This document shows positions 26,527-38,600 of a stretch of DNA of 64,000 bases, piece after piece (position 1 is the stretch's first letter; every line of letters starts with the position of its first letter). The position numbers and the translations under genes are program-made. The DNA lies in NCBI RefSeq assembly GCF_963678635.1, contig NC_087063.1, positions 27,771,649 through 27,835,648 of the forward strand, read 5' to 3'. The notes under the pieces are model-generated. The model was given only the letters and a program-made list of their open reading frames with translations. It was not told where the DNA came from and did not search any database. Source of the DNA: Symsagittifera roscoffensis (lineage: Eukaryota > Xenacoelomorpha > Acoela > Convolutidae).

Positions 26527-29253
26527 TTAATCCCAGTCATCGTCGTCAAAGCTGTCGGCATCGCTGCATTCGTCGCTGTCGTTTCCTGACTTTGAGTTTG
26601 AAGCCGAATCCGGGTTCATAGTTTTTCGCTGCTCATTTACCATTCTCGCCAAATCACCTAAAAGCCCAGGCAACTGGTTGAAACCTTGCTCCCCGCTGCT
26701 TTCTTTGGGATGGCTGTTAGGCTCCACTTTCTTCAGAACAGTTTCTTTTCTGAAGTTTTTGATTTCTCCTAGAAGACTCGATTTAGGATCTTCTGAAGTA
26801 GTTTTAACTGGTTCAAGAGTGCGCTCTTCTGCTGGCTTCAGCTGATTGACAGAAGCCTTCCTTATTGCGTCCAGAAGATCATCAGGCTTAGCTTTCGTCA
26901 ATGGAACCATTTTAGGCGCAACTGATGATTCTCTTCTCGAGGGTCCAGCCGATGGTGCTGCTGGAGCTGGTGGAGGTTGAGGTACTCCAATCGGAGGCGG
27001 AGGAGGAGGTGCTGGGACATTTGGTGGTGGCGGCGGAGGAGCTGGAACACTCTTAGAAGCAACATCAGTTGGGGGTTTCGGCGCAGATGCTTTCTCTCCT
27101 TTTGCAGAAGATGGCGATGCTCTCAATTTTGATGTTTTCGGGGGAGCCACTGGCTTCGAGCTCGCTAATGCAGGCGCTGCAGGAGCAACTTTGCTTGTCG
27201 CGTGAGACTCAGCCATAGATGCCTTATTCGGAGGAACACTTTTGGGCGTTTGTTGGTTCTTCTGAAGCTGATCTCTCGAAATCATATTGAATCTATTCAG
27301 ATTCTGCGCAGTCGAGTTATTGGAACCTGAGTTTTCAAGAGTAACTGGAGACTGTCCTCCGTTGATTGTCGGAGAACTTTCGGCGCTAGAACCACTGATC
27401 TTTCTCCGTGGATCATGTTTTTCAGATGTACTATTGTTATCGCTAGTCGAGTTGTTTGTAGAGATGTAAGACGATGATGTCTTCACCAGAGACGCTGAGG
27501 GTTCTTCAAAGGGAGCCGAGATTGCAGTTCTTGAGCCGGGTCGAGACAGAGAGGAGGGTATTGTTGTCGTGTTATTTTGCTTCGGCGGAGTCTTCTGTTC
27601 ATTCGTCCCAAATCTGTCAACAGAAGAATGTCTGGGTGATGTTTTGGGTGGTGGTGCTCTGGAGGGCATCATACTATTTCCCTGAGGAGCACTTAGTGGC
27701 GGCGGAGGGGCTCTTTTATGAGTTTCAGCTCCTCGCTCACTGGCGTAAGGTGTGTATGGGAAGTTTCCATCGTATGCTGCAACATTTGTAGTCTGGTCGT
27801 GCTTAAAAGCATTTGCTGGAAAGACAGGTGACCCCGCCGGTCTGCCCGCCGGCAAAGGAGGTCTTGCAGGTACGTCATTTATACTCGTGGGTGGATTGGA
27901 ACTTCTTTGGAAGCCGTTGTTTTGCGTTCCCGTTCGGTTATGGGGAGACACTGATACGGCTGTTGTAGTGTCTCGTCGATTCGGTTCGGGTGGTGGTCTT
28001 CTTATTGGAGCAGGGGGCTTGCTAACTGAAATGGATCCGTTTTGAATACTAAATGAACTTCTGCTGTTAGTATTCTGTCGATTGCTTTGTATTTGATTCA
28101 CGGTGTTATTATTTGCATTGGGTTTCGGGCTTGTAGGCGAATGGACCGAATGTCGTCTGTGAATCGAATCTACCGAACTGCTGGTTGGAGGACTAGTGTT
28201 TTGATTCGTCGGAGATGATGCCATTTGATTTGCACTGAATGCTTTTATAATATCATCAATTGATGCCTTTGAAGAAATAAACTGATTGATGGCGCTTTGG
28301 AACTTCTGACTTTGGAGTTCCTGTTCTGTGCAGATATTATGTGATACTAACATTCTTCCCAGCAGCTCCAAATTGTTCGAATTCGAATTTCCCATGGTGT
28401 ATGACGTGCTTCGTTTTTGTCCCCCACCGACGTGCTCTAGATGCCTGAAATTAGTTGGGGTTCCAATGTCAGTTTTGCTAATCTCTTTCTTTTTCTGGGA
28501 TAAACTTTTGTTCTTCTTCGAAGAAGGCAACAGCTTTGTTGGAAACAGCATACTTGAGCTTCCTTTATTAACTGAGTTTGAACTCATACTCATGGACCGA
28601 CTACTACTGTCCATTCTCCCTCCGACCTCAACAACATGCATTCCTGAGATCTCTCCATTCGAATTATTTGTATTCATTGAATTAGTATAATTGCTCTGTT
28701 GAAAATTGGGGTTTGAAATATTAGGAGTCCAAGTTTGAGAAGATGTGAAAGGACTGGGGGATCTGATTTCGTTTCGGTCTTTCATCTGTTTTTGTTTTCG
28801 TGCACGGCGCTTCTGTGCTCGTGCTTCTAATCTATCTATTATAATGGCCTTGAAAAAGTCAGCTTCGCTTGCATCAGCGAAACTCAACCCACAAACTCCT
28901 ACTGCGCCTGAGAAGTGATGAAAGTATCTAGAAGCAGCCTTGTAATCATCAAACTCGTTGTAGATTTCCTCGTCGAAAATTTTAGTGCTCGTTCTCAGAT
29001 TATAGACTCGGATGAAGAAAGATTTCAATTTACTGTCTTTGATGAAAGTCGCCACACCAACTCCAATCTTCGTCCACCGGTTGGGACTAGAGGGTAGACA
29101 ACGGAATACCCGGACTACAGCGGTTGCCTGGGTAACACAGTTGGGTCCAATCAGTTCAAACAACTTCTGATTTTCATCTTCGTATAGCATATCCGACCGA
29201 CAGTGGACCTTTTGAGGTCGCCCACTGGCACGTTTCGATCCCCTCATTGACAT
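26527..29253 (-). CDS. WASL: Wiskott-Aldrich syndrome protein family (WASP/N-WASP), single exon
   Basis: A 908-aa uninterrupted ORF. Domains: EVH1/WH1 about residues 25-145 (LFELIGPNCVTQATAVVRVF, YFHHFSGAVGVCGLSFAD); a basic stretch about 146-160; CRIB/GBD about 258-340 (ISKTDIGTPTNFRHLEHVG), which binds Cdc42-type GTPases; a long Ser/Asn/Pro-rich linker; proline-rich runs binding profilin and SH3 proteins; two WH2-like actin-binding motifs (DDLLDAIRKASVNQLK and SSLLGEIKNFRKETVLKKV); a central helix (GLLGDLARMVNEQRK); and an acidic tail ending DSFDDDDWD with the Trp that engages Arp2/3. It nucleates branched actin downstream of Cdc42. It is larger than vertebrate N-WASP (about 505 aa) because of the linker. 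The absence of introns is unusual beside multi-exon neighbours. A 3' splice site ends at 29316, 62 bases upstream of the ATG. Confidence 0.95.
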   Translation of the reverse strand: MSMRGSKRASGRPQKVHCRSDMLYEDENQKLFELIGPNCVTQATAVVRVFRCLPSSPNRWTKIGVGVATFIKDSKLKSFFIRVYNLRTSTKIFDEEIYNEFDDYKAASRYFHHFSGAVGVCGLSFADASEADFFKAIIIDRLEARAQKRRARKQKQMKDRNEIRSPSPFTSSQTWTPNISNPNFQQSNYTNSMNTNNSNGEISGMHVVEVGGRMDSSSRSMSMSSNSVNKGSSSMLFPTKLLPSSKKNKSLSQKKKEISKTDIGTPTNFRHLEHVGGGQKRSTSYTMGNSNSNNLELLGRMLVSHNICTEQELQSQKFQSAINQFISSKASIDDIIKAFSANQMASSPTNQNTSPPTSSSVDSIHRRHSVHSPTSPKPNANNNTVNQIQSNRQNTNSRSSFSIQNGSISVSKPPAPIRRPPPEPNRRDTTTAVSVSPHNRTGTQNNGFQRSSNPPTSINDVPARPPLPAGRPAGSPVFPANAFKHDQTTNVAAYDGNFPYTPYASERGAETHKRAPPPPLSAPQGNSMMPSRAPPPKTSPRHSSVDRFGTNEQKTPPKQNNTTTIPSSLSRPGSRTAISAPFEEPSASLVKTSSSYISTNNSTSDNNSTSEKHDPRRKISGSSAESSPTINGGQSPVTLENSGSNNSTAQNLNRFNMISRDQLQKNQQTPKSVPPNKASMAESHATSKVAPAAPALASSKPVAPPKTSKLRASPSSAKGEKASAPKPPTDVASKSVPAPPPPPPNVPAPPPPPPIGVPQPPPAPAAPSAGPSRRESSVAPKMVPLTKAKPDDLLDAIRKASVNQLKPAEERTLEPVKTTSEDPKSSLLGEIKNFRKETVLKKVEPNSHPKESSGEQGFNQLPGLLGDLARMVNEQRKTMNPDSASNSKSGNDSDECSDADSFDDDDWD

Positions 29254-29648
29254 GGTCGGTTTTAGTGAAGGATCATCAACAAAAGAAAAGAAAATATAGA
29301 TTGGGTCATTTTAACCTGAAATTAGTCGTTAGATTGCAGGAGCTACAGGATTTAGACTCAGATTGATATGTAAGATGGGACATGATTAGTATAAATGCGA
29401 ACATGACTAATCAAGGCAAAACTAACAGAACCAATTGAAATAGCTATTGCGGATATTTTACATGGCGTTTAAGCCCAATTCTTAGGTTGCATTTGTAGCT
29501 GAGCAATGCTCTAGAGTAGAATGAATTACTTATTTTAATCACTTCATTGTAATGATATTCACACCAGCATGGTTACTTCGAAATAACATAGAAAACTAGG
29601 AAACTTCAAGAATCTGAATTGAAACATTTGTGATAAAAACATTAAGTA
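29254..29648. other. SCO-WASP intercistronic gap
   Basis: A 395-bp gap between two same-strand genes. On the minus strand it holds a good acceptor (ACTAATTTCAG|GTT, AG at 29316-29317) upstream of the WASP start. No coding sequence is seen. Confidence 0.5.
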
Positions 29649-32600
29649 TTATCTAAATTTAGCGCTATAAGGTTTATCATCGCTGTCTGGTTTGTAGTTA
29701 TTAAAATGATTCAAAATCAATTCTTTCACTTTATCCAGTTCCTGGTACCTTGTGAACATCTCCATGATTCTTCCATCAGGAGAGACCAGGTAGGTAATGA
29801 TGGTGTGGTCTACAATGTAGTCTCCGTCATCATCTGCTGGATTGCTTCTGGCATAGACTCCAAAGGTTCCAAACAGCTTGCTCATCTGCTCACTGGACCC
29901 AGTCAACCCAATGAAGTCAGATCGAAAATCCTGAAGTTTGAAAAAGTTAGCACAGGCCTCAAAAACAGACCAACCCAACAATTTTTGAAAATGAGGAACT
30001 AACTGGTAGAAAGTTAAGCACTAGCGAAGGTCAAACACTGTCTTCGAAGCAACCTATATCCTGATGTGATCTTTCAATTCAAATATTCCCATTAAAAATT
30101 AAGGCAGCAATTTATCGAGTCCGAATAATTTGTGATTGGAAGAAACTATTTCAAGGTTTCTGATAACCAACGAGAGTTGATCATAGATATGTAAAAAAAT
30201 GAAAACACGGGAATTTAAAAACGTGCACAGCGAGAACAGAAACATTGTTCATTTTTATTATAACAGCAGCCATTTAAAAATACGCAGACGCAAAGCGGAG
30301 CACCACGAAACTCTAAAAATCGTTATACTGACTCAGAGGCGAAACGAAGTTTTACAGCACTTGTAATACACGAATATATGCCAGAAAAAAATGGGTAAGA
30401 AAAAAACCTGCACCATATCATATACTTACAACACGTTAGAAAAAGACAGAATTCTCTACAAATATAATTATTTACGAAAAAAACTCGATTGACAAAGTTA
30501 TCATTTGTGAAAAATCAGAACCAAAAAATTAATAAACCTTCAAAAATTTGTAATCAAAAAAGTTAAGTTTTCGAATGATTTGAAACTTTAGCTCACTGAA
30601 ATGATTTTCTATTTTTTTATAGACAGAAGCGAAGCTGACCTTGGCTCCACGATACAAAAATGAACGACTGTGATGTAAATCAAATGAAGAAAAAACTGAA
30701 AAACCTTCGAAAAACTTGTACATGGTACCACTTGCCAAATGTTGCACCACTTGCGATACAAAAATGAATGTCTGTGATAAAAAAAAAATCAAACGAAAAG
30801 AAAAACATAAAAATTGAAAAAAAATCTTCACAAAATAATTGTCATTAAAAATTTTAAGAAAGATGCAATAAAAGCTCAAAACATCCGGAAAAACGAAGAG
30901 CTTTCAGAAAGCGAGGAGCTTGCAGAATAATAGAGCTTTCCGAGGAGCTTTCAGAATGCTAGCAAAAAACCGAAATAAAAAAATTTAAGAATGAAAAAAA
31001 CTTCAAAAAATGGTTTGTCAATCAAAATTAGAAAACTTGCAACAAAAGCTTAAATTATCCGGAAAATACGACGCTTTGAGAATGCTAGAAAAAATCCGAA
31101 ATTTCAAAATTCCCTTTTGCGTAACTAAGCCGACAAAAATAAGCAGACAGATCATAATAAAAACCAGCCGAAAATTTTCAAATTACAGTAAATCAGGTCT
31201 CGCTGATATCGAACCTAGAAAAAGTCGGGCCACGGGAACAACGCCGACAAAAATAAACAGTCGGACGACAGTCCGAAAAAGCAAAAAAAATCTAGTTTGA
31301 AAAAACAGGTTTCGGCAGGATTCCAAATGCAAGCCTTTGCCGTCTCAAGCAATTGGGTAGCCTCTATGCAAGATGCGACGGATGGTTGATTGAATTTGAA
31401 CTTGTAATTATCAAGCGGTAAGAATAACAAAAAAAACGTCGAGCAGGAACCCTTCGAATAAAAAGCTTCAAAATTCTCAATTTAAAAAAAAAATAATTTC
31501 CCATTTCCCCAAAGCGCACGCGCACAGAAACTTTTCATGGCCATCAAACGACGCAATAAGAGTCCCTAAGTCGATATAAAATAAGCTGAAACCTATTAAG
31601 CCGGGGAAAAAATGAAATTTTAACATACCAAGATGGTAAAAGTTCAACCAACATAAAAGGCAGATTTCGATTAGGCGGGATATTTAAAAAGCTGGCATGC
31701 TCAAAATAAGTATGTTGCAACAGCAAGGCCAAGAATATGAATGAGTTCAGGAGATGAGCTCAGTGAACAAAGTTATTTACGGAGAAAATGTCTAGTAACC
31801 GATTGCAATACGTTTTTCACTGGTTACTTTATTTACCCATAATCACTTGCGATACCACATAAAAGTTGCACGCTAGCAGACAGGAAAGGGTAGATCAACT
31901 AGGTTAAAAAAAGGAAATATTTCAATACCACAACTAACAAAACTTCCAACGATTTGTGGAATGACACACAGTTTGGGAGTTCAGATACACAATCGACGAA
32001 GTTGTATCAAAATTCCAAAACAAATATCGATCAGCAACAGACCCGACAAACCTTGGGTAGTTTCCCGTAGAATTGAAAACAAAATTGGTCATGAAAAAAC
32101 TTAAAATAGTACACAATGATTTTTAGCATTTTATGCGATCCGATGAGACCATAAAATTACGTTTCCCTTTCAACTAACCAAAACTGAGTCACTACACAAG
32201 AAAAATATTAACCAAAAATATGTAGGCCGAATAAAAATTTCAAGCAAAAATGTACGAAGTCAAGTCTAGTACGAATTTTGTCGAGGCTAGTACTAAATTA
32301 CAAACTGGAGAAGTAAATAAAAACATTAAAAGCAAATACCAGGACGATTGAGCACAGCAGAAAAAAAAACAATTTCTAAGATGCGTCACCTAATCTGACA
32401 AAACATAAGCAGACATTAAAAAGGTCAACAATTTGAACCGGTTTTTTTGGAACCGCAATATTTTCAATTTATGAAAATAACAGCTCCTGGTCAAATTCGA
32501 ACAGAGGACATGTGCCACCACAGACGTACTCGTTACTTCCGATTAAGTGTTCCGGATATGCTAGAAAATTTCAATTTATCACACAGAGGCCAAGCTGCGC

Positions 32601-35600
32601 TTCGCAAACACTAGCAAGAACACGACAAAAAAGCAGCTTTGCAAAATGAGAAAAAAAATAGAAATAAGCCACAAATTAGGAAAACTTTGCTACGTATTGT
32701 CTTCGAACCTGCGACCTCGAGAATTGGAGCCTCACGCCCTGCCCTCTCGGCCACGAACGCTTAACAACCAGCAAACACTAATCAAAAATAAAGCAGCTAC
32801 TTATGCTAAATTGCTAAGTGCAAAAAGTGGCATGAAATACAAATATACACAATTTTGCAAGAAAAATAATTTGGAATATAATAAACTGAAGGCATCCACA
32901 CTAATTTTGCATGTAATGAAATGGTAATCATAAATCCACATTATTAACTAATAATTATGCATTTGAAAAAATTGCTAGATATATTGATTTAGAAAATTTC
33001 TGAAATCGAGTTTTTATTCTTGTTGTTTGAAGTAAATAGCTGTTTTTTGTTCATTAGATGAATCAAAAATGCATCAACTGTGGTAATTTATTACTATTCG
33101 AATGTCAAAGCACAAGATATCAAAATTGGCACCAATATTTGCTACTTAGATTAGAAAAAAAATAGTCGTATTTTTACACTAACGCCCACTAAAGTCCGCT
33201 AGCGTAATGAACCAAGATACCAACAGATTCAAGTGATTCACTTTAACAAGTTGTTCTTCCGAGAAGAGTCTATATTCCGAGTTTAAAAGCTTGCTAATCG
33301 CAAGTGTAGATCGTAATGCACCTTCCTTCAGGCAAATCATTTTCCGTTTATTTTTCGAGCTGCATTAGAGTTAACTACAATAGCTCTTTCAAGTTCAATA
33401 AAAAATTTTATTTCACAATTTTTGGTGTTAAAACTGGTATAACTTGAAAAACTAGATCAAAAGAAAATTTTTAGACCACTCTGAATACTAAAAATATAAT
33501 TCACTTTCGAAACTTTCATTGAAGTGCCATTTGTAGCGCAAACTGCAATTCCACATGGGATGCTATTTTTATGCGAGATCGATTAACTTGCCATGTAGAT
33601 TATTTGAAGGATGCATGAAAAACATGTTTTCGATAGAAGTCAGAAAGCTCATTGTAGTCAAAAATTGCTAAAACAAAACACCTGCTATCGAAAAAAACCG
33701 GACTCAAAAACACGCCGGCTACCCTTGCCAATTGAAAAAAAAAGCCAATTGATCTAAAAAGGTACCGCCTATTTAATCAAGGTGTTTGAAAGCAATTCAT
33801 GCAAACTATGACATCAAATTATAGACATTTGCGTTAACCGCAAGAAAGAAAAACAGGATACCGTGTTTTAGCATAATTAGATGTTGCACACCAACCTTCA
33901 AATACTTGTCAATTTTCTCAGGTGTATCCCTATAGGCATCTACAGTAATAAAGACAGGTTGCAGTTTGACCACTGAGCTGCAGTTATCCACAGTGTCTGA
34001 TAGATTCTCCAGCACTTCTGGGCATATGTCTGGACAGTTTGTGAAGCCAAAATAGACGAGAAGCCACTTATTACGTAATTGTCTGTCTGTTACAGTTCTA
34101 CCTAAAACAAAACAAGACCATAACACTCCATGCAAAAGTGAAAACCGTTTAAATTTGAAATAAAACTAATCCAGCTTTCGACAAAAGCGCCATAAATTCT
34201 CCAGCGAGACTATGTGAAATTAGGAATGGAAGGCTCATAGATTTCTAAAGCCATGCCCTAAGCTGCACTTCTCGAAAAAAGCAAAAATATGCCAAAGATC
34301 TTAGATTTTGAGAACAAACAATTGTCTGGAGCGCTTTTAAAAACCGATAGTCTTAATGTGGGATCCAACCTGATCTTGGGTTACTTTCCCCGACCAGTGC
34401 TCCATCTAGCCTTACCGTACCACAAATACTACCAGACAATGAACTGCTTCGATGAAGCGGATCTAAGCGCAGGCTATTAAATGCTGCTTGAAAGAAGCAT
34501 TTGTTTGCAAATGCTACAAAAATAAAAAGATCGAATTGTTCCACTGAAATTTTCAAAAACTAATTCAACGCGGTAAAGGAGTGGCTAAATGTTAACAAAT
34601 TATCGCTAAAATAAAACTGTGTAGTTGAACTTATCCTCTCTTAACGCTTCCAGTTCCTTCTTAAAATCAAAAATTCAACTCTAAAAGGCATTTAATTGCA
34701 CAAATTGGTTATTGTTCCGACTTTTGATACGAAATTAACGGAATATTTGTGCTTGGGGTGGGTTTTTTCTTCAGACAAATTTCGACTTTTTAACTATGCA
34801 TTTTTGAGGGGATTTTTTTATATCATTCAAAAGGTATTGTTGTCCTGAGCTTGAATTTGAAAAGATAGTTCACCTGTGATAGTTTTTCGCAAAATTATGG
34901 GGGTTTGGGACAATTAACGTGCGATATATTTCGCGCTACTAACGCGTGAGCGGAGATTTATTCTGTTTTAGAAATCGTTCCAAATCTATTCTTTTATACT
35001 TTATATGGTGAGGGGGAATGATTTAATTTAAAAAAATTCAATTTTTAGAATTTTTCTTTCATTTTATTTTATTACATTTACTTTTTTTGTAAATTGCTCT
35101 TGATACGAGCAGTCTTGTTTTTACATTAATATAAAGTGTTTACATTAATTCTAAGATAATCCAATGTTCACATCAATTTGTAGAAAATAAGCAGAAAAGC
35201 AAAGTGAGATCAAGTTTTGCGACTCCTGAGAGTACTCTTACAGTACGAAACTACAGCGTTGGGAATTTCAAATTTTGAAAAAAGTTATAATTTAAGTTTT
35301 CTGAAATTTTTTTGAAAAATCACAAAAAACGTCGAATTTCGAAAAGTATGACGATGTGAGCAGTCAAACTTGGAGGCAAAATTCGAAAATTCTGGTAGCG
35401 TACCCTGATAGAGAGCCTCACTATAGAGATGGGTGTTTGAAATTTTTTATATCTAAGTTTAAAACAATTTTAAAAAAAGACATAACAAACGTCTTATCTC
35501 GGAAACCAAGAGCAATTAAGCAGTCGCAGTTGGCCGCAAGATTTGCAATTTAAACTCCTGAGAGTACTTCTCACAATACCCAACTATAAGGTTGGGAATT

Positions 35601-38600
35601 TCAATTCTTTTGAACTTTTTGAAATCTCAGTTTTCTGAAAAATTAAAAAAGATTTCATAAAACATGTTACATCTGGAAAACTACACAGATTTGAGCAGTC
35701 ATATTTCGAGGCAAAATTCGCAATCCTTGAGAGTATTCTGAGAACACTCAATTTGAATTTTCCGAAGATTTTTGAAAAAATCACAAAATTCGTAGCTCGT
35801 ACACTAAAAAGATCTGGGCATTCATAATTGGAGGGGAAATGGCAAACCCCTGACAGCATCCCACTATTGGGCTGCTTATTTTAAACTTGGTGAAATAAAC
35901 ACTGAATTCGAACAGGAAAATTGGAAAAAAAATTCTTAATCATTGCAATATCGATATAGCTTAAACATTAAAAAATTCTTTCGTCACACATGCAAGAACA
36001 ATATGTTGAAAAAGCTTAAGCATGGTGAGATAGTGAAGCCCGCATTCAATTATGCACCAGATTTGACCATCATTTAAAAACTTGACTCTTGAATCTTACT
36101 CCAAACAAATAAGGATCTATGTATTGCTCATTATTTCTTCGCACATATTACATAATTTTCATGTTTTTGCATCAATGCGGTGATTTTCGTATTTTCTTTT
36201 CTCATACGTTACTAAAATTTGTTTTTATTTTTCCAAATTATTCATTTACAATCGACAAACCGACAATGAGTCGTTTTGCACAGTCACAGCAGGTTTTAAT
36301 TCCTCAGCTTTGTTAATTTTTGAGTGGAATCGATACTCCGTTTAGTAATATGGCAAGGTAGTGTAGGTTACAGAGGACAACTGTGTTCAGAAATGCAAGA
36401 GTATAATTGAGGGCTGTTTTTGAACGAATGGTTCTTTCAATGCAATATTAAAACTTGATATTGTTTTCGATATTGTTTTCCCAAACATTGAAAATCGCCA
36501 GAAACTTTCTATTCGGGTGCGTTTCAGTAACAATCTCTTTTTATTTTCAGATACTAAAAGTAATCATGGCAATGGGTCGAATGATTTTTCAGTCTTGGTT
36601 CGAATATTATTTTCAAAAACGTTTCCCAGAGCCGAGTAAAACCTGCTTTTGTCTAAATTCACGCACGTAGTAGAGTAGCATTCGTTATATGAATTCAGGC
36701 CTCATTCAGGCTAAAAGCAGATTCTATTACACAGAAAATTAGTTCTGAAAGCTTCATGTAGCACTTCCTTGTGCTTGGCCGTATAAAATCGTTTGGAAAA
36801 GGGCAAAAAAAATAGAATTTTTTGACATTCCTTTTTTAAAACGCTACTCTTTTATAACTTTCTACACAGGCGAAGCTGAGCTTCGAACCACTTGCGATAC
36901 AAAACAAGAAAGCCGCTAGGTAAAAAAATCGAAAATATCGAAAATCTAGATCTATCGATAAGGCTAGTTTTCAAACAAAAACGAGCCAAGACAAAAAAAA
37001 TGTGAAAATAGCATCTAAACAGAAAATATTAAGCGTTAACACAGCCGGAAATACTTTAGTAGACACCCAGTAGGGCGAAAATTTTTTAAAAAAACTATCA
37101 AGGCCCCACACCATCAAACAAAGACCCACACCCACACACACACACACACACACATACACACACACACACACACAAACACAAAATTCATTCAAGCATCAAA
37201 TGAAACAATATGCTGCCACTATGTCGATATAATATTGGCCGAAACCTATTCAGCTGATCAAAAAAGGAAAACAAAAAAAACAAAGCCAAAAATAAACAAT
37301 TTTCAGAGTAATAAAATAACATTAAGTCCCCTTCACCCTCAGAACACATACACAGCTCGTCCCCTCAAAGACCCCCTCGCCCTCAAAACACAGACATGCA
37401 CACACAATTTATTTCGCCCATCGAAAGGCGCAATATGCGGCCATTCAACCGATAAAACATAGGCCGAACCTTCTTACGCCGAAAAAAGCCAAACACAAAT
37501 TATCATGAAAAACTTGAACTATAAAATCTATTAAGATTTTTAGCATATTGTGCGATCCAGAGGTGAGCATAAAAATTATGTTTTCCTGAAAAAACTACTA
37601 AAAATTAGGCCAGTAAGCCGATATAAAGTAGACTGAAGCATATTGAGCCGTAAAAAGGACAAAAAAAAACATTAAACAAAAATGTAACAAATCGAGTTGG
37701 AAAAACCACGAGCAACATAAAAACCAAATTTTGAAAAGGACGGATATTCCAAATAACATGCTCAACTATGCTTAATATTTGCAACCGAGAGTAGGAGAGG
37801 AGGATTTGAGGAGTAAGTGGACGCAGATGTGAAGTAGCCCAGAGGTGACTCCTGTGGACGAAGTTGTTTACGGGAAAAAAGTCTAGTACCCGATTGCAAT
37901 ACCCTTGCTTATCGCAAGGGTAATGAATGAGGTCGAAATATTCTGAGCTACTTGCAGAGAAACAGCTTTTCCTGTTGTATTTAAGCTTTCTTTCCAGAGT
38001 TTAAGAAGGGGTCGAGTGATATACCACATTGAAGCCCTTCCAGTCGTGATTCGAAACCTTCTAGAAAATTTTTGAGAACTTCTCTGGGTTGACAAAAACA
38101 ATTAAAAATTTTGAACTTTTTTCACGTTCGAGCGATTAAAGACGGCAAGCAAGCTTATTATAGGCATCTAAAAGCAAGCTAATAAATCCAGTTAATTCGT
38201 GAAATTATAGTTTTTCTGAAGTAAATTTAGTTTTCAAAACTTCTGTTAGCGCCCTCTTTGGAATGATAAAAATCGAAACTTTCAAACATTTTGAAAAAAA
38301 AACATGAAACTTTTTAATATATTATTCATTTTATAATGATAGAAAATCAAATAAACCTATAATACAATTACTGTCAAAAATTAAGGATTGGGTTCAGGTT
38401 CTCATCACGCTTAAGAAAAAAACAAGGCAATTTTAAAAATTTCCATGTTTTTACCGTGATCGAACTTCTGTGTTAATTGCTTAAGACCGGCTATCAATCT
38501 TTAAAATCGCTTTTTTTGTCGATCGAAGATAAAGAATTCGCCAATTCTACAACATAAGACCAGTTGCCTACCAGAAAATCTATTTTACGTTTTGATAGCT

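Noticed and set aside
27287-29097. Plus-strand frames opposite WASP
   Set aside because: Antisense shadows of the 908-aa WASP ORF with no recognised family.
34353-34556. Candidate missing SCO exon on the minus strand (DGALVGES region)
   Set aside because: Frame and splice phases do not give the expected GGPF-type segment.
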